This document shows, piece after piece, positions 9,590 through 19,680 of a stretch of 64,000 bases of DNA. This stretch comes from HXMU1420-13 sp024742815 (lineage in GTDB: Bacteria > Bacteroidota > Rhodothermia > Balneolales > Balneolaceae). The position numbers and the translations under genes were made by a program. The DNA lies in contig JANSXX010000001.1 in the NCBI GenBank assembly GCA_024742815.1, positions 620,001 to 684,000 of the forward strand, given 5' to 3'. The notes under the pieces are model-generated. The model was not told where the DNA came from and did not search any database. It saw only the letters and a list, made by a program, of their open reading frames with translations. Within the stretch, counting starts at the first letter, position 1. Each line of letters starts with the position of its first letter.

Positions 9590-12577
9590 TTAAGTAAACT
9601 CGAGTGTTATGGTTGTTCCTGTTCCGTGTTTACTTTCAATCAAAATGTTAGCACCCATCATTTTTGCTCGCTCATGCATGTTTACGAGTCCGTTCCCCGA
9701 GCCGATCTGTGCTTCCGCATCCATACCAATTCCATCATCCTTCAAAACTATCCGAACTTTGCCATTCGTTTCGGAACAAGTAATACTAAATACTGAAGCC
9801 TTTGCATATTTATTGGTGTTATTGAGTGCTTCTTGCACAATGCGGGTAAGATTTAGCGATCGATCGGGAGAGAGAATCAGCTGCGGGTTTACTGACGATG
9901 TAACCTCAACCTTAAGTTCTTTAAGGTAGCGCTGTTGCCGTTTTAAGTATCCATTTAAATGATCCAGAAAAATCCCAAACTCCACTTTCTCTTTATCCAA
10001 TAACCAAATCGTCTCGCGAAGATCAGTCATGGCTCCGCGTGCATCGTTGTCGAGGTTATCTAACAGCGATAAGGCTTGGTCTTGTTGATTGTTCTTCACA
10101 TGCAGGTTACTGATTTCTATACCGGTTATGAGGTTGGATATCTGCGAACCTACGTTATCGTGGAGTTCACGAGATATCCGTTCACGTTCTAGTTGGATTT
10201 TCTGCTGCATTTCAAGTTCGCGATTCAAAGCTTTTAGTTTCTGATTAGAACGCCAGTAAACACTACCGGCGCTTAAGCTTGCAAAACCAATAAAACATAG
10301 CCCAATAAACCACCAGGTTTTATAGAAAGGCGGAAGCACAGTAAATTCGAGTGAGGCGGTTTTATCACTCCAAACACCAGCTTGATCTATCGCAGAGATT
10401 AAAAGTTTATAGTTGCCATCAGGTAAAAAATCAAAATAAGTGGTTGTTCTTTCACCGATATAAACCCAATCTTCGTCATAACCTTCTAGCTTAGTTCTGA
10501 ATCTTGTTTTATTTGGCGAGCTAATATTTAAAGCTGAAAACGATATTTCAACTCTATTATCAGAAGGTTTTATAATAAGGTCCTTGTCCAATGATCTTTC
10601 AATACCATCTACTTTGAATCCGTCGAAATATGGAAAAAATGTGCTGCGGTCTGCTTCAGTTTTTTGTGGATTCACCACAGCAAGCCCTTTTTTGGTAGTA
10701 ATGAGGATTTCACCGGTATCAATTTTTTTAGTGAGTGAACTATTCCCATAATTTACCCTTGTTAGAGGGAATCCATCATCAACAGTAAATCTTTGAAATT
10801 GAATTTCTTCCAACTCTCCCGCATCATATGAGTCTAAATCATCTCGTTTTACATGTGCGATGTATCCATTTGACGAAAACCAAAAATTACCTAAATCGTC
10901 CTCGGTAACGCTCACAAAGTTATCGGGTAAGTTGAGATATTCCTTTAATCCTTGATCAGTAACTCTGTAGAAGCCGTATTCAAGTGATGCTGCCCAAATT
11001 TCACCTTTTTGATCTTCTGTAAGTGCAAACACTCGATTATCATTTAATCCATCAGATGTATCGTAATGAGTAATAACTTCTTTTCCCCTTAGCTCATAAA
11101 TTCCATTATCCACAGTTGAAATCCACACGTCACCATCCTTGTCTAATGCAGTGTTAAAACAACGATTACTAGGCAGCCCATTTTCAGTGGTGAGAGTTTC
11201 TGTAATTACCCAATCCATATTAATAATGTTGATGCCGTCAAAAGTGCCAACGTATAAATTCCCATCATTGTCAGATTCTAAACAAATGATATAGTTTGAA
11301 GTGAGACCTTCTTCTGGAGTTATAGAATCAACAATTTTGTCATTTACTATTTTGATGATTCCAAGTTCTGATGTGGATATATAAATCGTTGAGTCGTTTG
11401 AAATTTCTATTGCTGAAATACTTTCATTAGAGCGAGATTTCGAATATCTGATGTTGTTCCATGTACCGTTTTCATACACCATCAGCCCCCCACCGATAGT
11501 TCCTACATAAATTTTCCCATTTGAATCCTGATCAACCGAATTAGTTTCTGTTGATATAAAACCGGGTGTACGTTCATCAATAACATCTATAATTCGTGGC
11601 ACTAATATGGATAATCCAAAACTGGTTCCAATATAAACTCTACCTTTTCTATCAAATTTTATTCTTAGAACCCGATCTGAAATCAGACCTTCTTCAGAAT
11701 TGAAATGGTCTATTCTACCATCTTTAAATCGATCTATACCTTTGGTACTATAACCAATCCATATTGATTGATCGATTGGGTTTTGTTTAAGACTGACGAC
11801 AGTGTTATCAGACAATCCGTTTTGTTTTGATAACCTATCTTTAGGACTTAAATCTTCAAATACTACAATGCCATTCGTTTCTGTTCCAAGCCATATTTCT
11901 CCATTTTGCAGTTCAGCAATAGTATTGATTGAGTTATCCGGCAAACCATTTGAAGTAGTAAAATTCAATATTTCCCCATTAACAAATACGCTTAACCCTG
12001 TAGTAGTAGCTACCCATACCCGATTTTGGCGATCTGTGATCACTTGCTCGATTTTATTGCCTGCTAAACCATTGGTGCTATCGTAACTAGCAATTACAGA
12101 ATCTTTATATACAATACTCAAACCATCTTCATAATCACCAATAAAGAGAGAATCACCACTTGTTCTGCTTATTGATGAGTAAGCTGCATAAGTTAATCCA
12201 AACTTATTCGTTTTAGTGTGGAGGCTATCTCCAATTTTGGTTTGTATACCATGTTCTACTCCTAGTAGAATCAAATTACCGTCTGGGTCTTCACTTATTT
12301 CTGGTATAATTCCCGTCAGGTATGAGCTTTCACTAAATGGTTTAAGTTTTATGCCATCGTATTTAAAAAGAAAAGAGTAATTAGATATCCAAATAAAGCC
12401 TACTGAATCTTGATAAATATCATAGATTTCATCTCTATATAATCCATCTTTACGATCTAAATTTCGTATTTGATAATTATCAAAATAGGACTCATAGTTA
12501 ACAATCGATTGTGCTTGCCCAAAAACAGGCAGACACAAAAATCCCAATAAAATAAATAGTAGTACTTTTTTCCCCAT
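9590..12577 (-). CDS. Propeller sensor histidine kinase, paralogue copy 2
   Basis: 995 residues from the ATG at 12577. Same architecture as its neighbour: signal peptide (1-21), propeller (about 22-640), Y_Y_Y, one membrane helix, HisKA_3 with His806, and HATPase_c. From the helix onward the two proteins differ at only a small fraction of positions and the DNA is also nearly identical; the first 21 residues and about 80 bp of leader upstream of both ATGs are likewise conserved. The propellers share layout but differ at most positions, so the two probably sense different periplasmic ligands and feed the same regulator. Glycan sensing is common in this sensor class, but the ligand here is unknown. 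Confidence 0.92.
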   Translation of the reverse strand: MGKKVLLFILLGFLCLPVFGQAQSIVNYESYFDNYQIRNLDRKDGLYRDEIYDIYQDSVGFIWISNYSFLFKYDGIKLKPFSESSYLTGIIPEISEDPDGNLILLGVEHGIQTKIGDSLHTKTNKFGLTYAAYSSISRTSGDSLFIGDYEDGLSIVYKDSVIASYDSTNGLAGNKIEQVITDRQNRVWVATTTGLSVFVNGEILNFTTSNGLPDNSINTIAELQNGEIWLGTETNGIVVFEDLSPKDRLSKQNGLSDNTVVSLKQNPIDQSIWIGYSTKGIDRFKDGRIDHFNSEEGLISDRVLRIKFDRKGRVYIGTSFGLSILVPRIIDVIDERTPGFISTETNSVDQDSNGKIYVGTIGGGLMVYENGTWNNIRYSKSRSNESISAIEISNDSTIYISTSELGIIKIVNDKIVDSITPEEGLTSNYIICLESDNDGNLYVGTFDGINIINMDWVITETLTTENGLPSNRCFNTALDKDGDVWISTVDNGIYELRGKEVITHYDTSDGLNDNRVFALTEDQKGEIWAASLEYGFYRVTDQGLKEYLNLPDNFVSVTEDDLGNFWFSSNGYIAHVKRDDLDSYDAGELEEIQFQRFTVDDGFPLTRVNYGNSSLTKKIDTGEILITTKKGLAVVNPQKTEADRSTFFPYFDGFKVDGIERSLDKDLIIKPSDNRVEISFSALNISSPNKTRFRTKLEGYDEDWVYIGERTTTYFDFLPDGNYKLLISAIDQAGVWSDKTASLEFTVLPPFYKTWWFIGLCFIGFASLSAGSVYWRSNQKLKALNRELEMQQKIQLERERISRELHDNVGSQISNLITGIEISNLHVKNNQQDQALSLLDNLDNDARGAMTDLRETIWLLDKEKVEFGIFLDHLNGYLKRQQRYLKELKVEVTSSVNPQLILSPDRSLNLTRIVQEALNNTNKYAKASVFSITCSETNGKVRIVLKDDGIGMDAEAQIGSGNGLVNMHERAKMMGANILIESKHGTGTTITLEFT

Positions 12578-12830
12578 TCCCGGCCAACTAGTCAATTAGT
12601 AAAAAATTTAGGAGAGTATAATAAACGGAGATTGGATTTGAAATTAATTCTGGGTAAAACAGAACAACTCTTCGTCTAAAAGTGGTTACCGCTTGTCACG
12701 AACCACCGGTTCGTGTTGCCAACCAGAAACCACTGATTCCACTACTTGTCTTGCGCTAATATCCCGGATCTATCATTTTTGAGCCGGTGGTTCGGCACGA
12801 GAGAAACTGGGATGACTACTGCCTTTGTCT
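12578..12830. other. Leader of kinase copy 2 and non-coding sequence with inverted repeats
   Basis: The first 80 bp match the leader of the downstream kinase gene (TTATTATACTC and TTGACTAGTTGGCCGGGA are shared) and probably hold its promoter. A 19-bp hairpin, CACGAACC-ACC-GGTTCGTG, lies at 12697-12715, and a related CCGGTGGTTCGGCACGA follows near 12784. No open frame with coding character is present. Confidence 0.55.
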
Positions 12831-13775
12831 CGAATCTTTTCTCCAAGCGAAGGACTTCAAGTCCTTCCGAGGACAGGCTGGAATTTCGCGATCAATTCGG
12901 GACTAAAGTCCCTTCTTGGTTATGATCTTGGCAGATCTATAGTTCCTAGCTTTTTTTATAAAAAGCAGTTATTCCATCGAAGGTGATGCCATAGCTATAC
13001 CTTCGATAGAATCTGAAATGTGTATGAGTGCGGGGCTTTGTTAAAGCTTTAGATCCCCGTCTCCACGGGGATGACTATAGCCTTTTAGTGGTTTTGTGCT
13101 TTTGTGTCGAATCTTTTCTCCAAGCGAAGGACTTCAAGTCCTTACGAGGAGAGGCAGGAATTTCGCGATCAATACGGGACTAAAGTCCCTTCTTGGTTAT
13201 GATCGTGGCAGATCTATAGTTTCTAGCTTTTTTTATAAAATGCATTTATTCCATCGAAGGTGATGTCATAGCTATACCTTCGATAGAATCTGAAATGTGT
13301 ATGAGTGCGGAGCTTTGTTAAAGCTTTAGATCCCCGTCTTCACGGGGATGACGATAGCCTTTTAGTGGTTTTATGCTATTGTGTTGAATCCATTTTTCCC
13401 TAAGCGAAGGAATTCAAGTCCTTACGAGGAGAGGCAGGATTTTCGCCATCAACGCGGGACTAAAGTCCCTTCTTGGTTATGATCGTGACAGATCTTTAGT
13501 TCCTAGCTTTTTTATAAAAAGCAGTTATTCCATCGAAGGTGATGCCATAGCTATACCTTCGATAGAATCTGAAATGTGTATGAGTATCGGACGTTGTTAA
13601 CTTTTTAGATCCCCGTCTTCACGGGGATGACTATAGCCTTCTAGTGATTTAGTGCTTTTGTCTCGAATCTTTTCTCCAAGCGGAGGACTTCAAGTCCTTA
13701 CGAGGGAAAGCAATTTTAGATTCCCGTCTTCACGGGTATGACTAAGATTTTTAGTGATTTAGTGCTTTTGTGGCA
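12831..13775. repeat. Tandem array of palindrome-rich units, about 277 bp, 3.4 copies
   Basis: Three nearly identical units start at 12831, 13108 and 13385. A fourth at 13664 has lost about 170 bp internally and runs into the end of uvrA. Each full unit carries four inverted repeats in the same order: AAGGACTTCAAGTCCTT; GGGACTAAAGTCCC; ATCGAAGGT...ACCTTCGAT; and ATCCCCGT...ACGGGGAT. There is no conserved open frame and no unique spacer, so this is neither a gene nor a CRISPR. Serial duplication of a REP-like or structured-RNA element is the best description. Confidence 0.85.
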
Positions 13776-16603
13776 ACCTTTTCCAACCGATCAAATTCCT
13801 GCTTTAAAAACCGGCCGGTGTGTAAGACTTCTTTTTTGGCTACCTGCTTGGGCGTTCCCTGAGCGATAATTTCACCACCGCCTTTACCGCCTTCCGGACC
13901 TAAATCAATGATCCAATCGGCGGCTTTGATGAGATCTAAATTGTGCTCGATCACCATCACCGTGTTGCCTTTATCCACCAACTGTTGAATTACATCTACC
14001 AGCATTTTTACATCCTGAAAGTGCAATCCGGTTGTGGGCTCATCCATCACGTACAGGGTATCACCGGTTCCAACTTTCGATAATTCACGAGCCAGTTTAA
14101 TTCGCTGGGCTTCTCCACCTGAAAGCGTAGTGCTTGATTGTCCAAGAGTTAAATATCCTAAACCAACCGAATTTAGCGTGGATAAAATTCGGGAAATAGC
14201 CGGTTGGGCATCAAAAAACTCGGCAGCATCACTAATCGGCATATTCAACACTTCAGAAATGTTTTTGCCACGATAGTAAATCTCTAGCGTTTCGCGATTG
14301 TATCGCTTGCCATTACAGGTTTCGCAGGTCACGTACACATCCGGCAGGAAGTTCATTTCGATTTTCCGAACGCCATCACCCTGACAGGTTTCACATCGAC
14401 CGCCCTTCACATTAAAGGAAAAACGACCTTGATCGTAGCCTCTAATTTTAGCTTCGGGCATTTCTGCAAATAACCTGCGGATGTGGTCAAACACTTTGGT
14501 ATAAGTTCCCGGATTCGAACGGGGAGTTCGGCCAATCGGACTCTGATCAATGGAAATAATCTTATCCACGTTATCCAATCCTGTAACCGTATCGTAGGGA
14601 AGCGGCACACTTTTCGATTTATAAAAATGATTGGAAAGAATCGGAACCAACGTCTGATTGATCAAAGAACTTTTACCACTGCCACTCACACCCGTAACTG
14701 AGATGAATTTCCCCAATGGGATTTTTAAATCTACGTTCTGAAGATTATGCCCGCGCGCATTTTTTATGGTGATGGATTTCTTATTTCCCTTTCGATAGGA
14801 TTTCGGAATGGGGATGATTTCTTCATCACGTAAAAACCGAGCCGTCATCGAATCATGGGTAAGTTCTTCAGGTTTTCCTGCAGAAACGATTTCCCCACCA
14901 TTAACTCCGGCGCCCGGACCTAAATCTACCACGAAATCAGCATGTTCGATAGTTTCCCGATCGTGTTCTACTACAATCACCGAGTTGCCTAAATCGCGTA
15001 AAGTTTCCAGCGATTTTATCAATTTGATGTTATCTCTCTGATGTAATCCAATACTGGGTTCATCCAAAATATAAAGTACACCAACTAACTGAGTACCGAT
15101 TTGAGTAGCTAATCGTATACGTTGTGCCTCGCCACCGGAAAGAGTTTGGGCTTCACGATCAAGGTTTAAATAATCCAATCCTACATTTAACAGAAAATCC
15201 AGACGATCACGAATTTCTTTAAGCACCTGATTTCCAATCAATTGCTGGCGCTCAGAAAGTGTAAGTCCGTAAAGCGTGTCTCTCAAATCGCTCACATCCA
15301 TTTTCACTAAGTCGTGGATGTTATATCCATCAATTTTGTAGGAAAGTGCTTCTTTATTTAGCCGCCCACCACCACAACTTGGGCAGGCAACTTTGCTCAT
15401 GTACGCTTTGGCTTTTTCACGTTGCTTGGGAGATTTTGAATTTTCGTACTGATCGATGATAGTTTTGCGAAGTCCATCATATTTATGCTGATAGGTGACC
15501 GAATTGTCTTTAAAATCATAACTGACAGCGTATTTTTTATCCCCACTACCGTGCATTAAAATGGTTCGAAGTTCATCAGAAAACTTCTTAAACGGTGTAT
15601 CGAAATCAACCTTATGATCATCAAGCACTGCTTTTAGTTGCTTGAAAGCAAAAACATCGCGCGGCGCGCCTAAGAATCGAATTGCCCCGTCATTTACCGA
15701 TTGGGATTCATTTGGAACGAGTAAATCCCAGCTGACATCATACGTGCTTCCAAGTCCATCGCAGGTTTGGCAAGCACCATACGGCGAATTGAACGAAAAC
15801 ATATTTGGAGCCGGATCTTCATAAGCCAGCCCACTTTCCAAATCGAAGAGTTTTTGAGAAAATAACCGATCTTGAACACCATCTTCTGTCTGAACCGCCA
15901 AAATCACATTTCCATCAGCCATTTCTAGTGCTAAACGGATGCTATCGGCGATGCGCTTTTCACTCTTTGGAGAAATGACAAAGCGATCGACAACCACTTC
16001 GATATTATGCGTTTTGTAGCGATCCACCATCATTCCTTCTTCCAGCTCGGTGAATTCTCCGTCGATGCGGGCAGAAACAAATCCCTGCTTTATGGTTTGC
16101 TCGAACAACTCGCGATAATGCCCTTTTCGGCCACGCACAACAGGTGCCAAACAATAAGCTTTAGTTCCTTTGGGCAACGCCATCACCGAAGCCACTACCT
16201 GATCGGCAGTTTGCTTCTCCATTTTATTGCCGGTTTTGTACGAGAAGGGGATACCTACACGAGCGTACAATAGCCGTAGAAAATCATAAATCTCGGTAAC
16301 CGTACCAACGGTAGAGCGCGGATTCCGATTGGTCGTTTTTTGGTCGATGGAAATCACGGGAGAAAGTCCGTCGATAAAATCAACTTCAGGGCGCTCCATC
16401 ATTCCCAAAAACTGCCGCGCATAAGCCGAAAGTGATTCCAGAAAACGGCGTTGGCCTTCCGCATAAATCGTGTCGAAAGCGAGCGAGGATTTTCCCGAGC
16501 CAGAAAGTCCGGTTAGCACCACAAGTTGTTCTCGTGGAATATCGATATCGAAATTTTTGAGATTGTGTTCGCGTGCGCCTCGTACAATAATATGGTGCTG
16601 CAA
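13751..16603 (-). CDS. uvrA: UvrA, excinuclease ABC subunit A
   Basis: 950 residues, normal for UvrA, the damage-recognition ATPase of nucleotide excision repair. Two ABC-type halves: Walker A GLSGSGKSSLAFD (about 32) and GVSGSGKSSLIN (about 640), signatures LSGGEAQRIRLA and LSGGEAQRIKLA, and zinc-binding Cys pairs (CQTC, CPSC, CETC...CETC). The frame opens with a TTG at 16603 directly before QHHIIVRGAREHNL; no ATG lies between it and the upstream in-frame stop. The last codons (TKALNH and stop) fall within sequence shared with the repeat array, so the C-terminal tail has been rewritten by the repeat. Carrying uvrA with two photolyases fits a light-exposed organism. Confidence 0.97.
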   Translation of the reverse strand: MQHHIIVRGAREHNLKNFDIDIPREQLVVLTGLSGSGKSSLAFDTIYAEGQRRFLESLSAYARQFLGMMERPEVDFIDGLSPVISIDQKTTNRNPRSTVGTVTEIYDFLRLLYARVGIPFSYKTGNKMEKQTADQVVASVMALPKGTKAYCLAPVVRGRKGHYRELFEQTIKQGFVSARIDGEFTELEEGMMVDRYKTHNIEVVVDRFVISPKSEKRIADSIRLALEMADGNVILAVQTEDGVQDRLFSQKLFDLESGLAYEDPAPNMFSFNSPYGACQTCDGLGSTYDVSWDLLVPNESQSVNDGAIRFLGAPRDVFAFKQLKAVLDDHKVDFDTPFKKFSDELRTILMHGSGDKKYAVSYDFKDNSVTYQHKYDGLRKTIIDQYENSKSPKQREKAKAYMSKVACPSCGGGRLNKEALSYKIDGYNIHDLVKMDVSDLRDTLYGLTLSERQQLIGNQVLKEIRDRLDFLLNVGLDYLNLDREAQTLSGGEAQRIRLATQIGTQLVGVLYILDEPSIGLHQRDNIKLIKSLETLRDLGNSVIVVEHDRETIEHADFVVDLGPGAGVNGGEIVSAGKPEELTHDSMTARFLRDEEIIPIPKSYRKGNKKSITIKNARGHNLQNVDLKIPLGKFISVTGVSGSGKSSLINQTLVPILSNHFYKSKSVPLPYDTVTGLDNVDKIISIDQSPIGRTPRSNPGTYTKVFDHIRRLFAEMPEAKIRGYDQGRFSFNVKGGRCETCQGDGVRKIEMNFLPDVYVTCETCNGKRYNRETLEIYYRGKNISEVLNMPISDAAEFFDAQPAISRILSTLNSVGLGYLTLGQSSTTLSGGEAQRIKLARELSKVGTGDTLYVMDEPTTGLHFQDVKMLVDVIQQLVDKGNTVMVIEHNLDLIKAADWIIDLGPEGGKGGGEIIAQGTPKQVAKKEVLHTGRFLKQEFDRLEKVATKALNH

Positions 16604-16690
16604 AGAAAGTACCGTTTTGAGTTCAGGAGAATCTTAAAGGTACCAAACGCATCAGAGAAAGTCTTAATTCCGCACTATTAAAAAAACGGA

Positions 16691-17974
16691 CTACGTCTTG
16701 GCAATAAAGTTGTAATCGCGGATAAACTGTCGGTTCGGAATTACGCCTTCTTCATCATCAGAATATTCCGGTTTGATGCGCTTCAGAAAATACATCTCAA
16801 CCTTACCAATGTTCCTAGCTTCAATTTCGCCCCGTGGTTCGCACTCAAAAAAGTCTTTCACTCGCTCATAGGTCGATTGTGAAATGTTGATGGAGTTATT
16901 AGCAGAGTTCTGCTCCATCCGTGCCGCAAGATTTACAGCTGTTCCCCAAACATCGTAGGCAAAGCGTTTTTTACCAATCACTCCAACTACCGATTCGCCG
17001 GTATTGATGCCTATGCGTAGCGGGAAATAAGGAATAGATTCCGGCAAAGCACGTTCTAGTTGCTCCACAAACGAGCGCATCTTAAGTGCAGCTAACACCG
17101 TGTCGATGGGATGTGTTTTATTTCGCTCAGGAATACCTCCGGCCGCCATATAACTGTCGCCAATGGTTTTGATTTTGATAATCCCGTGTTGCTCTACAAA
17201 AAGATCAAATTTGTCGAAGTAGAAGGAGAGACTTTCAATGAGTTTTTCCGGATTTAAATCAGGCACAATGCGGCTGAAGTCATGAAAGTCGGTGAACATA
17301 AAGGTAGCGTCTTCATACCGCTCGGGAGTCACTGTACCATATGCCAACAAACTTTCGGCCACTTTTTTGGGGAAGATATTCTGCAACAGATCTTCATACT
17401 CGCGTTTGGTAATCTCCAATTCCTGATTGGAAGCATTTAACCCATGCTGTACTCGTTCGAGCTGTGCATTTTGGCCTAGCGCGTTTTTATAAGTCGAAAC
17501 TAAGAGATTTACAAGGTGCGAATAATCGGCTTTAATCTGATAAGTTTTCCCTTCTATTCGAACAGGAACTGTTTCTTTCACATCCGAGACCGCCACAGGA
17601 TTATGGAGCAATTCGTCTACTTTGGCGAAGAGTGTCTCATCGTCGTAGGGTTTGGTGATGTAATTGTCGGCCCCAACTTCTATTCCTTTCAACAAACTCT
17701 CGGTTTGAATGCGCGAAGTGACCAAGATCACCGGAATTTTCCGAAATTTTTTGTCGCTCTTTATCTTTTGGCACAATTCGTAGCCGTCCATCACGGGCAT
17801 TTCAACATCACTTATAACAAGATCAGGGTATTCATCTTGCAGGATGTCCCAGGCATCGGCACCATTTTGTGCGGTAAGCACTTCGTAGCCTTTTTTCAAT
17901 AGTTTATGCCGGGTGATGGTTACCAGTGCCGGATAATCATCAACAATTAAAATGCGAGGTGTGGTTTGTAACAT
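16691..17974 (-). CDS. Receiver domain - class III adenylate cyclase
   Basis: 427 residues from the ATG at 17974 (an in-frame TTG two codons earlier is less likely). Receiver domain about 1-125: DD pair in ILIVDDY, phosphoacceptor Asp in ISDVEMPVMDG, Lys in ITKPYDD. A helical linker (about 165-210) connects to a class III cyclase domain (about 215-400). Metal-binding Asp residues are in FMFTDFHDF and TIGDSY; KTIGD and DVWGTAVNLAAR carry the Lys and Asp that favour adenine, plus the transition-state Asn and Arg. All key residues are present, so an active cAMP-forming enzyme controlled by phosphorylation is expected. It has no adjacent kinase; it lies 87 bp from uvrA on the same strand. Confidence 0.93.
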   Translation of the reverse strand: MLQTTPRILIVDDYPALVTITRHKLLKKGYEVLTAQNGADAWDILQDEYPDLVISDVEMPVMDGYELCQKIKSDKKFRKIPVILVTSRIQTESLLKGIEVGADNYITKPYDDETLFAKVDELLHNPVAVSDVKETVPVRIEGKTYQIKADYSHLVNLLVSTYKNALGQNAQLERVQHGLNASNQELEITKREYEDLLQNIFPKKVAESLLAYGTVTPERYEDATFMFTDFHDFSRIVPDLNPEKLIESLSFYFDKFDLFVEQHGIIKIKTIGDSYMAAGGIPERNKTHPIDTVLAALKMRSFVEQLERALPESIPYFPLRIGINTGESVVGVIGKKRFAYDVWGTAVNLAARMEQNSANNSINISQSTYERVKDFFECEPRGEIEARNIGKVEMYFLKRIKPEYSDDEEGVIPNRQFIRDYNFIAKT

Positions 17975-18090
17975 GGCCAAGGTTATTTGATGCCAAATAT
18001 AGGATATTAGAGATAGGATTAGTATTTGGTTTTTTTATAAAAGCTTAGTTCAAAAAAATGTAAGTTTGACGCCCTACAAAACTCATCGAC

Positions 18091-19449
18091 ATGCAAGACA
18101 CTATTCAAAAAAACTGGACCCCAACTTCCTGGATGAACAAACCGGTGCAACAATTACCGGAGTATCCAAACAAACAAGAACTAGAGGAAAGCTTCGAAAC
18201 ACTAAGAAGTTTACCGCCGTTGGTAACTTCGTGGGAAATCGAAAAACTGAAGGAAAAACTCGCTGATGTAGCCGCAGGAAAAGCTTTCTTATTGCAAGGG
18301 GGCGATTGCGCCGAAAGTTTTAATCTTACCAAATCACCGAAAATCGTGAATATGGTAAAGGTGTTACTGCAAACCAGTTTTATTCTGATTCACGAAATGG
18401 GTGTTCCCGTTGTTCGATTAGGTAGAATTGCCGGACAATACGCAAAACCACGTTCCAAAAATTTCGAAACCGTAAATGGAACTGAAATTCATAACTATCG
18501 CGGTGATTTAATAAATGGTTTCCAACCAACAGAAGCCGCACGTTTGCCGGATCCACAGCGACTGATTGAAGGATATCACAAAGCAGGACTTACCCTAAAT
18601 TTTTTGCGCGCATTAGCGGATGAAGGTTTTGCTGATTTGCACCATCCGGAACAGTGGGAACTAAATTTCATGAAGAATAACGATTACTACAATGAGTACG
18701 AAGCCATGGTAGAGTCGATTAAAAAAGCAGTTCGATTCATGGATGCCATCGCTCCGGAAAAAGCAACGACACTCCAAAAAGTAGACCTTTACACTTCGCA
18801 CGAAGCATTGAATCTTTATTACGATTCGGCACAAACTCGGCAAGTTCCTCGTAAATCGGGCTTTTACAATTTAAGCGCACACATGGTTTGGCTGGGCAAT
18901 AGAACCAGAAATCTGGATGAAGCTCATGTTGAATACTTAAGGGGAATCGAAAATCCGATAGGTATTAAGATTGGTCCTCCTTACACCATCGACGAAACAC
19001 TTCGTTTGATTGAAACCATTAATCCTACCCATGAAGCCGGAAAAATTGTATTAATCACGCGTTTCGGGAAAGATAAAATCGAAAAAGAGCTGCCGGAACT
19101 AATTAGAGCTGTTCGAAAAGCAGGACTGCCTGTAGTTTGGAGTTCAGATCCGATGCACGGAAATACATTCTCATCCCACAACGACTACAAAACCCGAAAT
19201 TTTGATCACATCTTATCAGAGATAAAATCGGCTTTTGCCATTCATAGAGCTGAAGGTAGTTATTTAGGAAGTGTTCACTTAGAACTCACAGGTGATAACG
19301 TTACCGAATGTGTTGGTGGTGCAAACGGATTAGGAGAAACTGATCTGGATATGAATTACGAAACCTTCTGCGACCCACGCCTAAATTACGAGCAATCGTT
19401 GGAGATGGCCTTCCTCGTTTCCAAAGAGTGGAAGCAGAGCTACTTGTAA
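18091..19449 (+). CDS. Class II 3-deoxy-7-phosphoheptulonate (DAHP) synthase
   Basis: 452 residues. This is the plant/actinobacterial-type enzyme that condenses phosphoenolpyruvate with erythrose 4-phosphate, the first step of the shikimate pathway. Family motifs are intact: LLQGGDCAESF, RLGRIAGQYAKPRS, YTSHEALNL, SSDPMHGNT and HLELTGDNVTECVGG. The ATG follows ACTCATCGAC with no strong Shine-Dalgarno, which is usual in this group. It is a single-gene unit between the divergent cyclase and the hsp20 gene. Confidence 0.96.
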   Translation: MQDTIQKNWTPTSWMNKPVQQLPEYPNKQELEESFETLRSLPPLVTSWEIEKLKEKLADVAAGKAFLLQGGDCAESFNLTKSPKIVNMVKVLLQTSFILIHEMGVPVVRLGRIAGQYAKPRSKNFETVNGTEIHNYRGDLINGFQPTEAARLPDPQRLIEGYHKAGLTLNFLRALADEGFADLHHPEQWELNFMKNNDYYNEYEAMVESIKKAVRFMDAIAPEKATTLQKVDLYTSHEALNLYYDSAQTRQVPRKSGFYNLSAHMVWLGNRTRNLDEAHVEYLRGIENPIGIKIGPPYTIDETLRLIETINPTHEAGKIVLITRFGKDKIEKELPELIRAVRKAGLPVVWSSDPMHGNTFSSHNDYKTRNFDHILSEIKSAFAIHRAEGSYLGSVHLELTGDNVTECVGGANGLGETDLDMNYETFCDPRLNYEQSLEMAFLVSKEWKQSYL

Positions 19450-19474
19450 TATCACAGATTTTTTAAGTTGACAC

Positions 19475-19508
19475 TCAGTAAGGGCGCAAGGCCTTGCGCC
19501 CTTACTGA
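19475..19508. repeat. 34-bp perfect palindrome with no loop
   Basis: Seventeen bases are followed immediately by their exact reverse complement (centre AAGG|CCTT, arms starting TCAGTAAGGGCGC). It begins 26 bp after the DAHP synthase stop. No T-run follows on either strand, so it is not a standard terminator; it may be a cruciform, a decaying repeat or a protein site. Confidence 0.9.
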
Positions 19509-19680
19509 AATATGTCGACATGGTAGAGTTGGCCTCACAACTTCAACACTGCCAAATCTGACACGGTACTCTGTCGCCTCGGCAATTCCCGCTGTCAACC
19601 TTTCAAACAATAAATTACGAGTCTGAAAAAAATTCATTTTCAGATTGTCGGGATGTCATACGCTTCGCTTACTCACCAAA

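Noticed and set aside
12831..13775. CRISPR or tRNA cluster in the hairpin-rich array
   Set aside because: Units are 277 bp copies without unique spacers; no cloverleaf or tRNA 3' end could be built.
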